From an uncultured Flavobacteriales bacterium (GTDB lineage: Bacteria; Bacteroidota; Bacteroidia; Flavobacteriales; Flavobacteriaceae): a DNA stretch of 14,179 bases. This document shows positions 1 through 8,917 of this stretch, piece after piece (position 1 is the stretch's first letter; every line of letters starts with the position of its first letter). The notes beneath the pieces are model-generated. The model searched no databases. It was not told where the DNA came from and worked only from the letters and a program-made list of their open reading frames with translations. The translations under genes and the position numbers were made by a program. Location: NCBI GenBank assembly GCA_913009535.1, contig CAJVXR010000031.1:1-14179 (forward strand). The letters are read 5' to 3'.

Positions 1-2722
1 ATGCTGTGAAGTATTCGTTACCACCAAGATTGGCAGCACCAGCTTTTAATACAGTTTTAAGCTTAGGTAATGTTAAACTAACCTGAGCATCGAATACGTG
101 GTTTGAAGGAACTTCACCTTCACCGAAAGTTGCTTCCCAATAGAACTCACTATTATATCTCCAAGCAACATTGAATCCAAAGTTTTTGAAAAGTTTTGGA
201 TGACCAAACTGTCCTTTAACTTTATGCTCTGGAGTATTCCAGTTAGTTGCGAAATCTGGATTAAGATCTGCGTCAAAATCTAATACTGATTTAGTATAGT
301 TAGCGCTTAGATCAAAACCATTAAATATCTTAGTAGATAATCCTATAGCACCACCCCAAGATCTGATTTCTGCAGAAGAGTTTGTATATACACTCCAAGT
401 TTCATAATCTCCATTAACCATTGCTAAAACAGATAATGCGTTGTCGCCAACAGTTCCATATAGAGGAGATAATACTGCTTGAGTATTTATAAAGTCTTCA
501 TATGTATTTTTATAAACACTAAAATCAACTAAAAATGTTCTAGATAATTTTCCTCTATAACCAAATTCTATTGATTTTACTTGTTCAGGTTTAACCACCT
601 CTATTCCAGAAGCTTCTAAAAGCGCAGGATTTCCAGTTGCCCCAAAAGCCATAAGTGAAGCCACAGAAAAAGAGTTGTCTATTGCACTATTACCATCTAA
701 AGTAACAGAACTAGGAGCTCCTAATGCTTGACCATTTGCACTTACAGCGTAATCTTGAACATAATTATCTAAACTTGCAGGAGAAGAACCGATTAATCTA
801 GCTCTACCGACATCAAGACCTATAAATAAATCTTGAGTAGATGGGTTTCTAAATCCAGTTTGAAAACCTAATCTAAAGTTGTGATTTTTGTATTCACCAG
901 CGGTATAAGATAAAGAAATTCTTGGGGTTACTTGTCCATCAAAAAATTCGTTTTTATCATATCTAGCAGCTGCAGTTATTGTCATTCTATCATCATCCAT
1001 AAAGTTTTTTACAACTTGTGTGTAAATTCCAGTTTCAGAATAATCAATAGGTCCATCGTAATCTGTGTATATTGTTCCAGATGAGTTTAGAGAATATTGT
1101 CTAAACGACCCACCTAATTGAATGTCAGCAAACTCTATTTGGTCTGCAAAACTATAATTCCAGTCACTGTGGTATACTTTTGAATTATCTTGGAATTTAG
1201 CTCCAGTAGTTAAATCAGGATTGTTTACAACAGTTTCGAAAGCTGCATCAAACTCAGGAGTTCCGGGAAGGTATCTTCCAGTATCAGCAGTAGCTCTACC
1301 TACAGCGTGAGCCTGAGATTCTGTAGCACCACCTAATGTTGCGCCAGCAAATCCATTTACATACTCTCCGAACCATTGATTATCACCTTTCCAAGTTCTG
1401 TTAATATTTATCGCTGTAAAGTTCATATCGTAAGAATCTCCAGCATTATCTTCAGTTACATACGCTCTTACAAAAAAGTTATCGTTCTTTACTTCTAATT
1501 TATGTTGACTCATTGTGAAATTTTCAATTCCATATCTGTTAGTTCCTTGGTAAACTGTTTGACCAGTTCCCCATTTCCCTACGTAAGAAATTTCAAAGTC
1601 ATCTTCAAAAGGTCTGTAATAAAGTCCCCAATCTGCCTTTTTACTCTCGGCAACGTGGTCAGTTAAAGATACTTCTCTGTACCCAGTTCTACTAACTACT
1701 TGTGATGGGATAAGGTTTTGAATTCCAGCAGGAGCTATACCTAATTGAACAAGAGTATTTGCTACACCTTTAATATCTGTAGCAACTTCATCTCCATATA
1801 TATTAATACCATCATGATCGTAATCTGCTCTAGTTAAACCTCTACCAAGCTTATCTTCCTGACTATCCGCTATCCAGTCAGTTCCAAGTAAGTATCCAAA
1901 GTTTCCTTTAACGGCTAATTTGTCACTAAACTTGTGTCCAAAACGAATACTTAAATCTCTATAAGTATTGTCTCCAGCAGCTTCTTGTGAAGTTATTCCT
2001 TGTTTGTATTGTCCACTTAGACCTTGAAAATCAAAAGGATTTTTACTAGTCATAAGAAGTATACCGTTAAATGCATTTGCACCATATAAAGCAGAAGATG
2101 CTCCAGGTAACAATTCAACACTTAATACATCTGTTTCTGTCATTCCAAGTAAATTTCCTAATGGAAAGTTTAATGCAGGAGCAGAGTTGTCCATTCCGTC
2201 AACAAGTTGTACAAATCTAGTGTTTGCAAATGTTGCAAAACCTCTAGTATTAATTGCTTTAAATGTTAAACTGTTTACGTTTATATCAACACCTTTCATG
2301 TTTTCTAATCCATCATAGAAATCCGATGATGCAGTGTTTGCAATCTCTTTAACCCCGAATCTTTCGATAGTAACAGGAGATTCAAATATTCTTTGTGGTG
2401 TTCTCGATGCCGAAACAACAACTTCATCTAAAAAAGTTCCATCTTCAAGCTTGAAATCAAGCGATCCAGATGAATCAATATTTTGTGATAATGCTTTGAA
2501 CCCCATCATACTAGCTGTTACGGTTACAGATCCATCAGAATCAACCTTGAAAGAATAGTTCCCGTCAAAATCCGTCACTGCACCACTTGATGTTCCATCA
2601 GCGATGACATTAGCTCCGGTTAGTGGTTGACCATTTTGGTCTGTTACATTTCCGTTAATTGTGGTTTGTGCATATGAAATGACACAAAAACACATCATAA
2701 AAATTTTAAGAATTGTTCTCAT
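1..2722 (-). CDS. TonB-dependent outer-membrane receptor with carboxypeptidase-D-like regulatory domain (C-terminus cut by window edge)
   Basis: An open frame of 907 codons starts at ATG 2722-2720 and runs off the left edge. The end (a GNEY-like motif, then FTA) resembles the last barrel strand of this family, so probably only about 20 residues are missing. Residues 1-18 form a signal peptide (MRTILKIF.. ISYA, cut before Q19). Residues about 20-105 are a CarboxypepD_reg-like domain (GNVTDQNGQPLTGANV, DFDGNYSF). A DEVVVSASR segment, a possible TonB box, follows. The plug domain is about 115-230 (NTRGFA, DGMDNSAPALNFPLG, ELLPGASSALYGANAFNG), and a 22-strand-type barrel fills the rest. Such proteins import large substrates across the outer membrane using TonB energy. 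The substrate is unknown. No SusD partner is visible, but the downstream side lies outside the window. Residues 300-311 form an EF-hand-like loop. It is separated by 223 bp from the upstream receptor gene and probably has its own promoter. Confidence 0.93.
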   Translation of the reverse strand, partial: MRTILKIFMMCFCVISYAQTTINGNVTDQNGQPLTGANVIADGTSSGAVTDFDGNYSFKVDSDGSVTVTASMMGFKALSQNIDSSGSLDFKLEDGTFLDEVVVSASRTPQRIFESPVTIERFGVKEIANTASSDFYDGLENMKGVDINVNSLTFKAINTRGFATFANTRFVQLVDGMDNSAPALNFPLGNLLGMTETDVLSVELLPGASSALYGANAFNGILLMTSKNPFDFQGLSGQYKQGITSQEAAGDNTYRDLSIRFGHKFSDKLAVKGNFGYLLGTDWIADSQEDKLGRGLTRADYDHDGINIYGDEVATDIKGVANTLVQLGIAPAGIQNLIPSQVVSRTGYREVSLTDHVAESKKADWGLYYRPFEDDFEISYVGKWGTGQTVYQGTNRYGIENFTMSQHKLEVKNDNFFVRAYVTEDNAGDSYDMNFTAININRTWKGDNQWFGEYVNGFAGATLGGATESQAHAVGRATADTGRYLPGTPEFDAAFETVVNNPDLTTGAKFQDNSKVYHSDWNYSFADQIEFADIQLGGSFRQYSLNSSGTIYTDYDGPIDYSETGIYTQVVKNFMDDDRMTITAAARYDKNEFFDGQVTPRISLSYTAGEYKNHNFRLGFQTGFRNPSTQDLFIGLDVGRARLIGSSPASLDNYVQDYAVSANGQALGAPSSVTLDGNSAIDNSFSVASLMAFGATGNPALLEASGIEVVKPEQVKSIEFGYRGKLSRTFLVDFSVYKNTYEDFINTQAVLSPLYGTVGDNALSVLAMVNGDYETWSVYTNSSAEIRSWGGAIGLSTKIFNGFDLSANYTKSVLDFDADLNPDFATNWNTPEHKVKGQFGHPKLFKNFGFNVAWRYNSEFYWEATFGEGEVPSNHVFDAQVSLTLPKLKTVLKAGAANLGGNEYFTA

Positions 2723-2751
2723 AATTATTAGTTAGTTGGTTTATTAAGTAC

Positions 2752-2759
2752 ACAATATA
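2752..2759 (-). promoter_or_regulatory. Possible -7 element for the 907-codon TonB receptor
   Basis: On the minus strand this reads TATATTGT, one mismatch from the Bacteroidota -7 consensus TAnnTTTG. It lies 29 nt before the ATG. The matching -33 position carries TGG instead of TTG with 19 nt between them. The 223-bp gap 2723-2945 is otherwise very AT-rich and shows no clear hairpin terminator for the upstream gene. The assignment is weak and rests only on motif and spacing. Confidence 0.28.
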
Positions 2760-2784
2760 TGTATATAATCTCTTAATTCCATGG

Positions 2785-2800
2785 TAATTTGACAAAAAAA
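2785..2800 (-). repeat. 16-bp motif shared with 9032-9047
   Basis: On the minus strand this is TTTTTTTGTCAAATTA. The identical 16 bases occur on the plus strand at 9032-9047. Both copies sit in gene-upstream DNA and point toward the gene they precede. The core TTTGTCAAA is a small inverted repeat. It could be a shared regulator or promoter-associated site, or a chance match helped by the T run. Confidence 0.4.
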
Positions 2801-2945
2801 CACATTTTAAAGGTCTTAATTATTGCGAATAATTGAATAAAAATTACTTAATATTAATATAAAATTATTTATTTAACTAATAGTTTAATTTATATGTAAT
2901 TTTTTAATAAAATAAGTAATTTATCAAAGATCAGGCTATTTTGGG

Positions 2946-5309
2946 CTAAAAGTCAACAGTAAACCCAAATGAAGGGATTACTGATCCATTAGTAATACCT
3001 ACCTCAACTAGATTTCTGGGTATAATAACTTCAAATTGTTCATTCCTTTGCAGTCCATATTTTGGAGGAATAGGTATTTTTTGACCTAAGAAATTTTGAA
3101 TATCTAAATAGAAATTAAATGAATACTTTTCATAATTCCATTTTTTGTCAAATCTAATGTCTGCCAAACTAAAGTTAGAGAGTTTAACTTCTCCTAGCCT
3201 TGAATAATCAAAAATCAATTCAGGATACGTTTCTGCACTCGAACTTAAATCATAGGGAACATAAGGAGTTTTCCCAGAGAACCTCCATCTAGCACTAACT
3301 TCCCAGTTTTTTTTAAGTTTATAACCCCCTGTGAAAGAAATTAAATGTTTACTGTCCCAAACTGAAGGGATATAGTTTGAATTTATATCAGTAAACTCAC
3401 TTTTGAAATTCGTATAAGAAAATATTCCATAAAAATTATTAGATAATTTTTGTTGAAATAGGAACTCAATCCCTGAGGATTTACCCTTTCCAGAGGTTAC
3501 TATATCTTCATTTCCAAAGACCTCAAAGTCTCCACCTTTATTAGCCATTGAAATCCCATCTAAAATCGAAATAGGATATTGCGAATAATTTTTGACAAAG
3601 TATTCAAGAGAAAATTTTGAAGAGCTAGAGCTGTTGTAATCTAATCCAATAACATGATGAACACTTTTGGTGTATTTACTGTCTTTATTTGAAAATTCTC
3701 CATTATTATTTTGAAATCCAAGCATGGTATAAGTAGGCATTTTGTAATACTCACCATATGTCATATTTAATTTCCATCTATTATCATCAGAAAGAGCATA
3801 AGATAACCCCAACCTTGGTGAAAAGTTATCTATTAAATCTGACCCTGTTGAAAACGTATCGGTGTCTAATCGAAATCCAAAAGAAAAGTCCAAATTATTA
3901 TCTAGAAAACTTTTGGATATATTAGAGTAAATTCCGTATTTATAAAAATTTATTGTTGTGAAGTAATTAATATTATTAATGTAATCCTGTGTATCATTTA
4001 AATAATCTGCAAATTGAATATTTGCTCCAAGTTTAATTTTCCAGTCTTTATAATAACTAATCAATTTAACTTTTAATTTTGTCTCCCATTCGTGAGAATC
4101 ATTTTGAAAAATAACTCCTTGCTCATTTAAATTATCAATATAGCTTGAAATAAGGTTATTTAGTCTATTAGAGCTAACTGAACTAACCAGGCTTCCTGGA
4201 CTATTTTTAAATTTTCTTTTCCATGTAACTCCCCATGTATTAGTAGTTTGATCTATAACAGGAGCCTGATCAATTTGAATTTGTTGCTCTGAGTTAAAAT
4301 CCTCTGGTGCTTCTGATGAAAAATCATCTATAGATCCAATTCCTAAAACAGATATTGAATTATACGGGTCAATTATGTGATTAATTTTCCACTGGTAATC
4401 CCAGTAGTCGGGTCTAATTGCTAGACCAATGAGTTTAAATAAAAACTTCAAATAGCTCCTTCTTGCTGAAAATATCATTGTAGTTTTACTATCACTAGAA
4501 CTATTTTTAAATAATGGTCCTTCTAAAGTTATTCCAGCTTCGCTGGCTCCAAGTCTAAAGTTGCCCCTAAATTCTTTATTATTCCCTTCTCTTTGCTTAA
4601 ATTTTAAAACTCCACTTAATGGGTTATCGTATTCAGATTCAAAAGAAGAAGTTGATAATGTAACTTCGCTTATAAAAGATATATTAACTAGCCCCACAGG
4701 TCCTCCTGAACTTCCTTGTGTGCTAAAATGATTAATATTTGGTATCTCAATATCATCCAAATAATATACAGATTCGTTTGGTGCCCCCCCCCTAATAATT
4801 ATATCATTTCTAAATCCTCCAATAGATGGTGATATACCAGGCATACTCTGAACAACTTTTGTAATATCGTTATTCCCTCCTGGGTAACTTTGTATTTCTA
4901 CAGCAGAAAAAGTTTGAATAGAAAGAGGACTTTCTTTAGACTTGTAAAATGGATTTTGAGTTATAACGACTTCCTCTAGGGTTTCTTTTAACTGACTTAA
5001 ATATATTTTTTCAACTGGGGTTCCTTTACTTTTTATAATTACGTTAAATAGTTTTTTTGATTTATATCCGATAAAAGATACAAGTATATTATATGTTTTT
5101 GGTTGGACATTGTCAAATTCAAAATTACCGTCAAAGTCAGTAGTTGTTCCAAAATCTGTACCCTCAAGTAAGATTGTAGCTCCAATTAATGGTTCGTTAG
5201 TTTTTTCATCATAAACATACCCATATAATTGTCCAGATACTTGAGACAAACAATAATTGCTGACAAGAATAAATAATATTAAAAAAACGCTAATAGATTT
5301 TTTTTTCAT
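2946..5309 (-). CDS. TonB-dependent receptor with carboxypeptidase-like regulatory domain; carries a G9 tract
   Basis: This 787-residue outer-membrane receptor is complete. Residues 1-22 form a signal peptide (MKKKSISVFLILFILVSNYCLS, cut before Q). Residues about 27-110 are a CarboxypepD_reg-like domain (GYVYDEKTNEPLIGATI, TDFDGNFEF, SFIGYKSK). Next comes EEVVITQNP, a likely TonB-box region. The plug is about 125-240 (VVQSMPGIS, IIRGGAPNESVYYLDDIEIP), and the barrel continues to the end. The protein ends in FTVDF; a terminal aromatic residue is the usual BAM recognition feature. The ATG at 5309 lies 14 nt from the end of the PAQR gene, so the two are probably co-transcribed. The leader is A-rich with no Shine-Dalgarno. 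Codons 173-176 lie on a run of nine G, exceptional in this AT-rich DNA; changes in its length would truncate the protein in the plug. The substrate cannot be read from the sequence, and no SusD-like gene is adjacent. Confidence 0.94.
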   Translation of the reverse strand: MKKKSISVFLILFILVSNYCLSQVSGQLYGYVYDEKTNEPLIGATILLEGTDFGTTTDFDGNFEFDNVQPKTYNILVSFIGYKSKKLFNVIIKSKGTPVEKIYLSQLKETLEEVVITQNPFYKSKESPLSIQTFSAVEIQSYPGGNNDITKVVQSMPGISPSIGGFRNDIIIRGGAPNESVYYLDDIEIPNINHFSTQGSSGGPVGLVNISFISEVTLSTSSFESEYDNPLSGVLKFKQREGNNKEFRGNFRLGASEAGITLEGPLFKNSSSDSKTTMIFSARRSYLKFLFKLIGLAIRPDYWDYQWKINHIIDPYNSISVLGIGSIDDFSSEAPEDFNSEQQIQIDQAPVIDQTTNTWGVTWKRKFKNSPGSLVSSVSSNRLNNLISSYIDNLNEQGVIFQNDSHEWETKLKVKLISYYKDWKIKLGANIQFADYLNDTQDYINNINYFTTINFYKYGIYSNISKSFLDNNLDFSFGFRLDTDTFSTGSDLIDNFSPRLGLSYALSDDNRWKLNMTYGEYYKMPTYTMLGFQNNNGEFSNKDSKYTKSVHHVIGLDYNSSSSSKFSLEYFVKNYSQYPISILDGISMANKGGDFEVFGNEDIVTSGKGKSSGIEFLFQQKLSNNFYGIFSYTNFKSEFTDINSNYIPSVWDSKHLISFTGGYKLKKNWEVSARWRFSGKTPYVPYDLSSSAETYPELIFDYSRLGEVKLSNFSLADIRFDKKWNYEKYSFNFYLDIQNFLGQKIPIPPKYGLQRNEQFEVIIPRNLVEVGITNGSVIPSFGFTVDF
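4784..4792 (-). repeat. G9 homopolymer in the plug-domain coding sequence
   Basis: Nine C on the plus strand are nine G on the coding strand, covering AGG GGG GGG G(CA), which is Arg173-Gly174-Gly175-Ala176 of the TonB receptor. I saw no other G or C run longer than about five in the window. At nine bases the frame is open. Adding one G reaches TGA at 4755-4753, about ten codons on. Losing one reaches TAG at 4690-4688, about 31 codons on. These are properties expected of a slipped-strand contingency tract. Confidence 0.85.
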
Positions 5310-5323
5310 TTTTTTTAAAATTA

Positions 5324-5947
5324 CTATATTATATAAAATAAAACCAAAAAATAGTGTGTTGCGCTACCGCCTAACACAAATAAATGCCAAATGGCGTGTG
5401 AATATTTCATTTTTTCAAGTCTGTAAAAAATAATACCAAAAGAATAAAACAAACCACTTATAATCAGTAAAGTTATTGCGTTAGTTTCCAAAGAAGAAAT
5501 AATACTTTTAAAGTCCAATACTACTAGCCAACCCATAGATAGGTACAGTAAAAGGGATAGTTTTTCGAACTTACCGGTAAAGAAAAGTTTAAAAATAGTT
5601 CCTATTAGAGCAATTATCAGTACCCCTGCAAAAATTTTAAACCCTGAGTCACCTTCCAAAGTGATTAAGCAAATTGGAGCGTAAGAACCTGCTATTAAAT
5701 AGAATATACTAACGTGATCAAAAATCCTAAATTTACGTTTTAGTTTTATGTTAGTTGTATAATGATACAGCGTTGAAGCTGTATAAAGACATATCATACC
5801 AAACTCAAAAAACAGAATACTTCCAAGGCTAAAATCTGTAAGATTTTGATTATAAATTATTAAAACAGGCAGTCCTATTAAACTAAGCACCAGGCCTATA
5901 AAATGAGTAAGAGTATTCCAAAACTCTTCTTCTTTAGTCTCTTCCAT
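5324..5947 (-). CDS. PAQR / hemolysin III (TrhA, YqfA-like) family membrane protein
   Basis: The 207-residue product has the length and seven-helix pattern of bacterial hemolysin III/PAQR proteins. The family metal-site residues are present: S58-x3-H62 (STLYH), D77-H78 (FDHVSIFYLIAGSYAP), and H184 with H188 (HAIWH), followed by GGSATH198. By analogy with adiponectin receptors, H62, H184 and H188 would hold a metal ion, probably zinc, at the inner membrane. Despite the name there is no reason to call this a toxin. Bacterial and animal members are mostly linked to membrane lipid or energy homeostasis. The ATG at 5947-5945 immediately follows the DUF819 TAA with no gap, which strongly suggests translational coupling. 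The next gene, a TonB receptor, begins 14 nt downstream. Family assignment is firm; the biochemical activity is open. Confidence 0.93.
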   Translation of the reverse strand: MEETKEEEFWNTLTHFIGLVLSLIGLPVLIIYNQNLTDFSLGSILFFEFGMICLYTASTLYHYTTNIKLKRKFRIFDHVSIFYLIAGSYAPICLITLEGDSGFKIFAGVLIIALIGTIFKLFFTGKFEKLSLLLYLSMGWLVVLDFKSIISSLETNAITLLIISGLFYSFGIIFYRLEKMKYSHAIWHLFVLGGSATHYFLVLFYII

Positions 5948-7201
5948 TTATAGATTTGAAGTATATTCCATTAAATAAGTACATATCATTGCTCCGTATG
6001 TACCAACAACATATCCAAAAACAGCAAGAAGAACTCCAACTGTTGCTAGTGATGGGTGAAAAGCAGCTGCTACTACAGGGGCAGAGGCCGCACCTCCAAC
6101 ATTTGCTTGACTTCCAACTGCTAAAAAGAAATAAGGAGCTTTAATAATTTTTGCAGTTATAATTAATAATGTGGCGTGAATTGTCATCCATACTACACCA
6201 ATTAGCATTAGTTTGGGCTCATCTAAAATAGACCCTAAATCCATTTTCATACCAATTGTTGCTACAAGAATATAGATAAATACACTGCCGATTTTACTTG
6301 CACCAATTCCTTCATAATTTCTAGCCTTAGTAAATGATAGTCCAATTCCAACGAAGGTTGCAATACTTATCATCCAAAAGAATTTAGACCCAAAAGAAGA
6401 TAATCCAGAAGATTTATCTGCAACAGATTCAAAATTTGCAATTAAATAGTCTGAAATTATTTCAGCTCCTAAATGAGATAAACCTACTGTGCCAAAGGCT
6501 ATAGATAATAAAACCATATAATCTGTTAGGGTAGGATTTCTTTTAGAGTTATTGGCAAATAACATCACTTTTTCTTTTAACTCTTCAATAGCAGTAGTGT
6601 CTGCGTTAAGCCATTTATTTATCCTGTCTTTTTTACCAATTCCAAATAATATAATCGCCATCCAAATATTTGCTACAATAATATCGACTAAAACCATGCC
6701 TCCATATTTCTGTGGGTTATATTCAAATATCTCTAACATTGCTGCTTGATTAGCACCACCACCGATCCAGCTTCCAGCAAGTGTAGAAAGCCCTCTCCAT
6801 ATCGCATCCGGTCCTACTCCATTAAACAATTCAGGAAAAAAGAAAGACAATATTAAAATTGCTAGCGGACCACCAACTATTATTCCAATTGTTCCAGTAA
6901 AAAACATTATTAATGCTTTATACCCAAGATTATAAATTGCTTTTAAATCAATGCTCAACGTCATTAATACAAGTGAAGCAGGTAATAAATACCTACTAGC
7001 TATATAATATGTTTGAGATTCTTCAGAAGAAATTATTCCTAAAGAATTAAATATTGCAGGAATAAAATAACACATAAGTAACCCAGGGACAATTTTATAA
7101 AACTTATGCCAAAATCCGCTTTTTTTAGATTCTGTAAAAAAAACAAAACCAAGAGATATCATTAAAATTCCAAATACTATTGCATCATTTGTAAACGGCA
7201 T
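5948..7201 (-). CDS. DUF819 family (YjcL-like) integral membrane protein, probable transporter
   Basis: The 417-residue, strongly hydrophobic protein has about ten or more transmembrane helices and matches the DUF819 family in length and motifs. Two glycine-rich segments stand out: GSWIGGGANQAAM at 143-155 and GSQANVGGAASAP at 363-375. Their similarity suggests two related halves, as in secondary transporters with inverted repeats; this is my inference. Residues about 188-228 form a charged cytoplasmic-type loop (GKKDRINKWLNADTTAIEELKEKV). The function of the family is not established. The ATG at 7201-7199 lies 74 nt after the SulP stop. The TAA directly abuts the PAQR start, so these two proteins are likely made from one message and may act together. 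No distinct promoter or terminator is evident in the 74-nt gap, apart from a 10-bp AAAATATTTT palindrome at 7257-7266. Confidence 0.9.
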   Translation of the reverse strand: MPFTNDAIVFGILMISLGFVFFTESKKSGFWHKFYKIVPGLLMCYFIPAIFNSLGIISSEESQTYYIASRYLLPASLVLMTLSIDLKAIYNLGYKALIMFFTGTIGIIVGGPLAILILSFFFPELFNGVGPDAIWRGLSTLAGSWIGGGANQAAMLEIFEYNPQKYGGMVLVDIIVANIWMAIILFGIGKKDRINKWLNADTTAIEELKEKVMLFANNSKRNPTLTDYMVLLSIAFGTVGLSHLGAEIISDYLIANFESVADKSSGLSSFGSKFFWMISIATFVGIGLSFTKARNYEGIGASKIGSVFIYILVATIGMKMDLGSILDEPKLMLIGVVWMTIHATLLIITAKIIKAPYFFLAVGSQANVGGAASAPVVAAAFHPSLATVGVLLAVFGYVVGTYGAMICTYLMEYTSNL

Positions 7202-7275
7202 AAAACAAGTGTTTAAATTTTCAATGAATATAGCAAAAAATAATATCTAAGAGTTGAAAATATTTTGCGTTATTC

Positions 7276-8889
7276 TTAAATTTCACGGTCAATTAAGTCG
7301 GTAACAACGTAATATCTAGGATCATCTACAGAATCTTCAATATTATTTTTAAATGCTGGATTAGCTTTAAGGAGTAACATTTTACATTCAGGGCTTAGGT
7401 GGGTTAGAATTACTTTTTTATTTAAGTTGCTATATTTTTGAATTAAGCTTTCTAAAGATTCAATACCTGAGTGGTCGCTAACTCTAGATTCTATAAAGTC
7501 AATTTCTATTTTTTTAGGGTCTTTTTTAAAATCAAATTTAGAATTGAAGTTTTGAATCGACCCAAAAAATAATGGTCCCCAAATTTCATAAACCTTTGTA
7601 CCGTCTTTTTTTACACGTTTTCTAGCCCTAATCATAGTTGCATTTTTCCATGCAAATACTAGTGCAGAAATAATTACTCCAACAATTACTGCTATTGCCA
7701 AATCTTGCCAAACTGTAATTGCTGAAACAGTAATTAGAACAAAGGCATCTGATTTAGGGATCTTATGTAAGATTCTTAAGCTACTCCACGCAAATGTCCC
7801 AATAACTACCATAAACATTACTCCAACTAGCGCCGCTATTGGTATTTGTTCGATTACACCTGAGCCAAAAAGAATAAAAACTAATAAAGAAACTGCAGCT
7901 ACTATCCCAGATAAACGACCTCTACCACCAGAATTTACATTTATAATTGATTGACCTATCATAGCGCAACCACCCATTCCTCCAAAAAGGCCATTTAAAA
8001 AATTGGCACCTCCTTGAGCCAAACATTCTCTATTTCCGCTTCCACGAGTTTGAGTTACTTCATCTACTAGGTTAAGAGTCATTAAAGATTCGATCAGTCC
8101 TACTGCAGCTAATAAAAAGGCTGTAGATAAAATCAGGTTCCAGTGACCTTCAAGTGTGTATAATAATTCAAATATCTGTCCTTGGAAAACTGGTAATCCT
8201 CCGCTAATTCCCTCACCGCCACCATCAAGAATAAATGATCCAACTGTGGAAACTTCAAGATTTCCAATTATAGTAATTAACGCCACAGTTACTATTGCGA
8301 CAAGAGCCGCAGGAACTTTAGTTGTTAGTTTAGGAAGGTAATACATGATTAGCATTGTTGCTCCAACTAAAGCAAGCATAGTATATAATTCTGTACCAGT
8401 TATCCAGCTAGTGCCATCGACTGTAGTTTTTTTAAATAAACTTAATTGAGACAAGAAAATCACAATTGCTAAACCGTTGACAAATCCCATCATAACTGAA
8501 TGTGGTATTAGTCTAACAAATTTCCCAAGTTTAAAAACCCCAGCGGATGCTTGTATTACACCTACAATTAGAAGTGTGATAAAAAGCCAATGTAAACCTA
8601 AATTTTCAACTGGAGCAACAAGAGAACCTCCTACTTCATTTCCTTTTTGAATCATGTGAATCATAACAACTGCCATTGCACCTGTAGCACCAGAAATCAT
8701 ACCTGGCCTACCTCCGAAGATAGAAGTTATTATACCCATAATAAAGGCTCCATAAAGCCCTACAAGAGGATCAATACCAGCTATAAATGCAAAAGCAACT
8801 GCTTCGGGCACTAATGCCAGAGCAACTGTTAAGCCGGAAAGAATATCATTTTTTGGGTTTTGACTAAAATTTTTGAGCAATGTTTTCAA
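7276..8889 (-). CDS. SulP family inorganic anion transporter with C-terminal STAS domain
   Basis: The 537-residue protein has the SulP/SLC26 layout: a multi-helix membrane domain from about residue 12 to 400 and a STAS domain from about 425 to 530. Diagnostic segments are PEAVAFAFIAGIDPLVGLYGAF near the N-terminus, the GGRPGMISGATGAMAVVM loop, and GGMGGCAMIGQSIINVNSGG in the middle. The STAS signature is SDHSGIESL (about 471-479). Family members move sulfate, bicarbonate or dicarboxylates across the inner membrane, often with sodium or protons. The central motif resembles BicA-type bicarbonate transporters, but I cannot fix the substrate. The start is TTG at 8889-8887: no in-frame ATG lies upstream before the TAG at 8925-8923, and the usual N-terminus of the family fits this start. 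A TAGATTTG -7 element lies 28 nt upstream. It is the first gene of the minus-strand cluster leading to DUF819, PAQR and the TonB receptor. Confidence 0.93.
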   Translation of the reverse strand: MKTLLKNFSQNPKNDILSGLTVALALVPEAVAFAFIAGIDPLVGLYGAFIMGIITSIFGGRPGMISGATGAMAVVMIHMIQKGNEVGGSLVAPVENLGLHWLFITLLIVGVIQASAGVFKLGKFVRLIPHSVMMGFVNGLAIVIFLSQLSLFKKTTVDGTSWITGTELYTMLALVGATMLIMYYLPKLTTKVPAALVAIVTVALITIIGNLEVSTVGSFILDGGGEGISGGLPVFQGQIFELLYTLEGHWNLILSTAFLLAAVGLIESLMTLNLVDEVTQTRGSGNRECLAQGGANFLNGLFGGMGGCAMIGQSIINVNSGGRGRLSGIVAAVSLLVFILFGSGVIEQIPIAALVGVMFMVVIGTFAWSSLRILHKIPKSDAFVLITVSAITVWQDLAIAVIVGVIISALVFAWKNATMIRARKRVKKDGTKVYEIWGPLFFGSIQNFNSKFDFKKDPKKIEIDFIESRVSDHSGIESLESLIQKYSNLNKKVILTHLSPECKMLLLKANPAFKNNIEDSVDDPRYYVVTDLIDREI

Positions 8890-8917
8890 GAGTATTTTTT
8901 TTGTTTTTTTAAAGCCG

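Noticed and set aside
1..5309. SusC/SusD polysaccharide utilisation locus
   Set aside because: Both receptors are TonB-dependent with regulatory domains, but no SusD-like lipoprotein or glycan-degrading enzyme is in the window; the region left of position 1 is unseen.
5324..5947. Virulence hemolysin
   Set aside because: The hemolysin III name is historical. The sequence is a seven-helix PAQR protein with metal-site residues and no toxin feature.
7257..7266. Terminator between SulP and DUF819
   Set aside because: The AAAATATTTT palindrome has no G/C pairs and no loop, so it is unlikely to end transcription.
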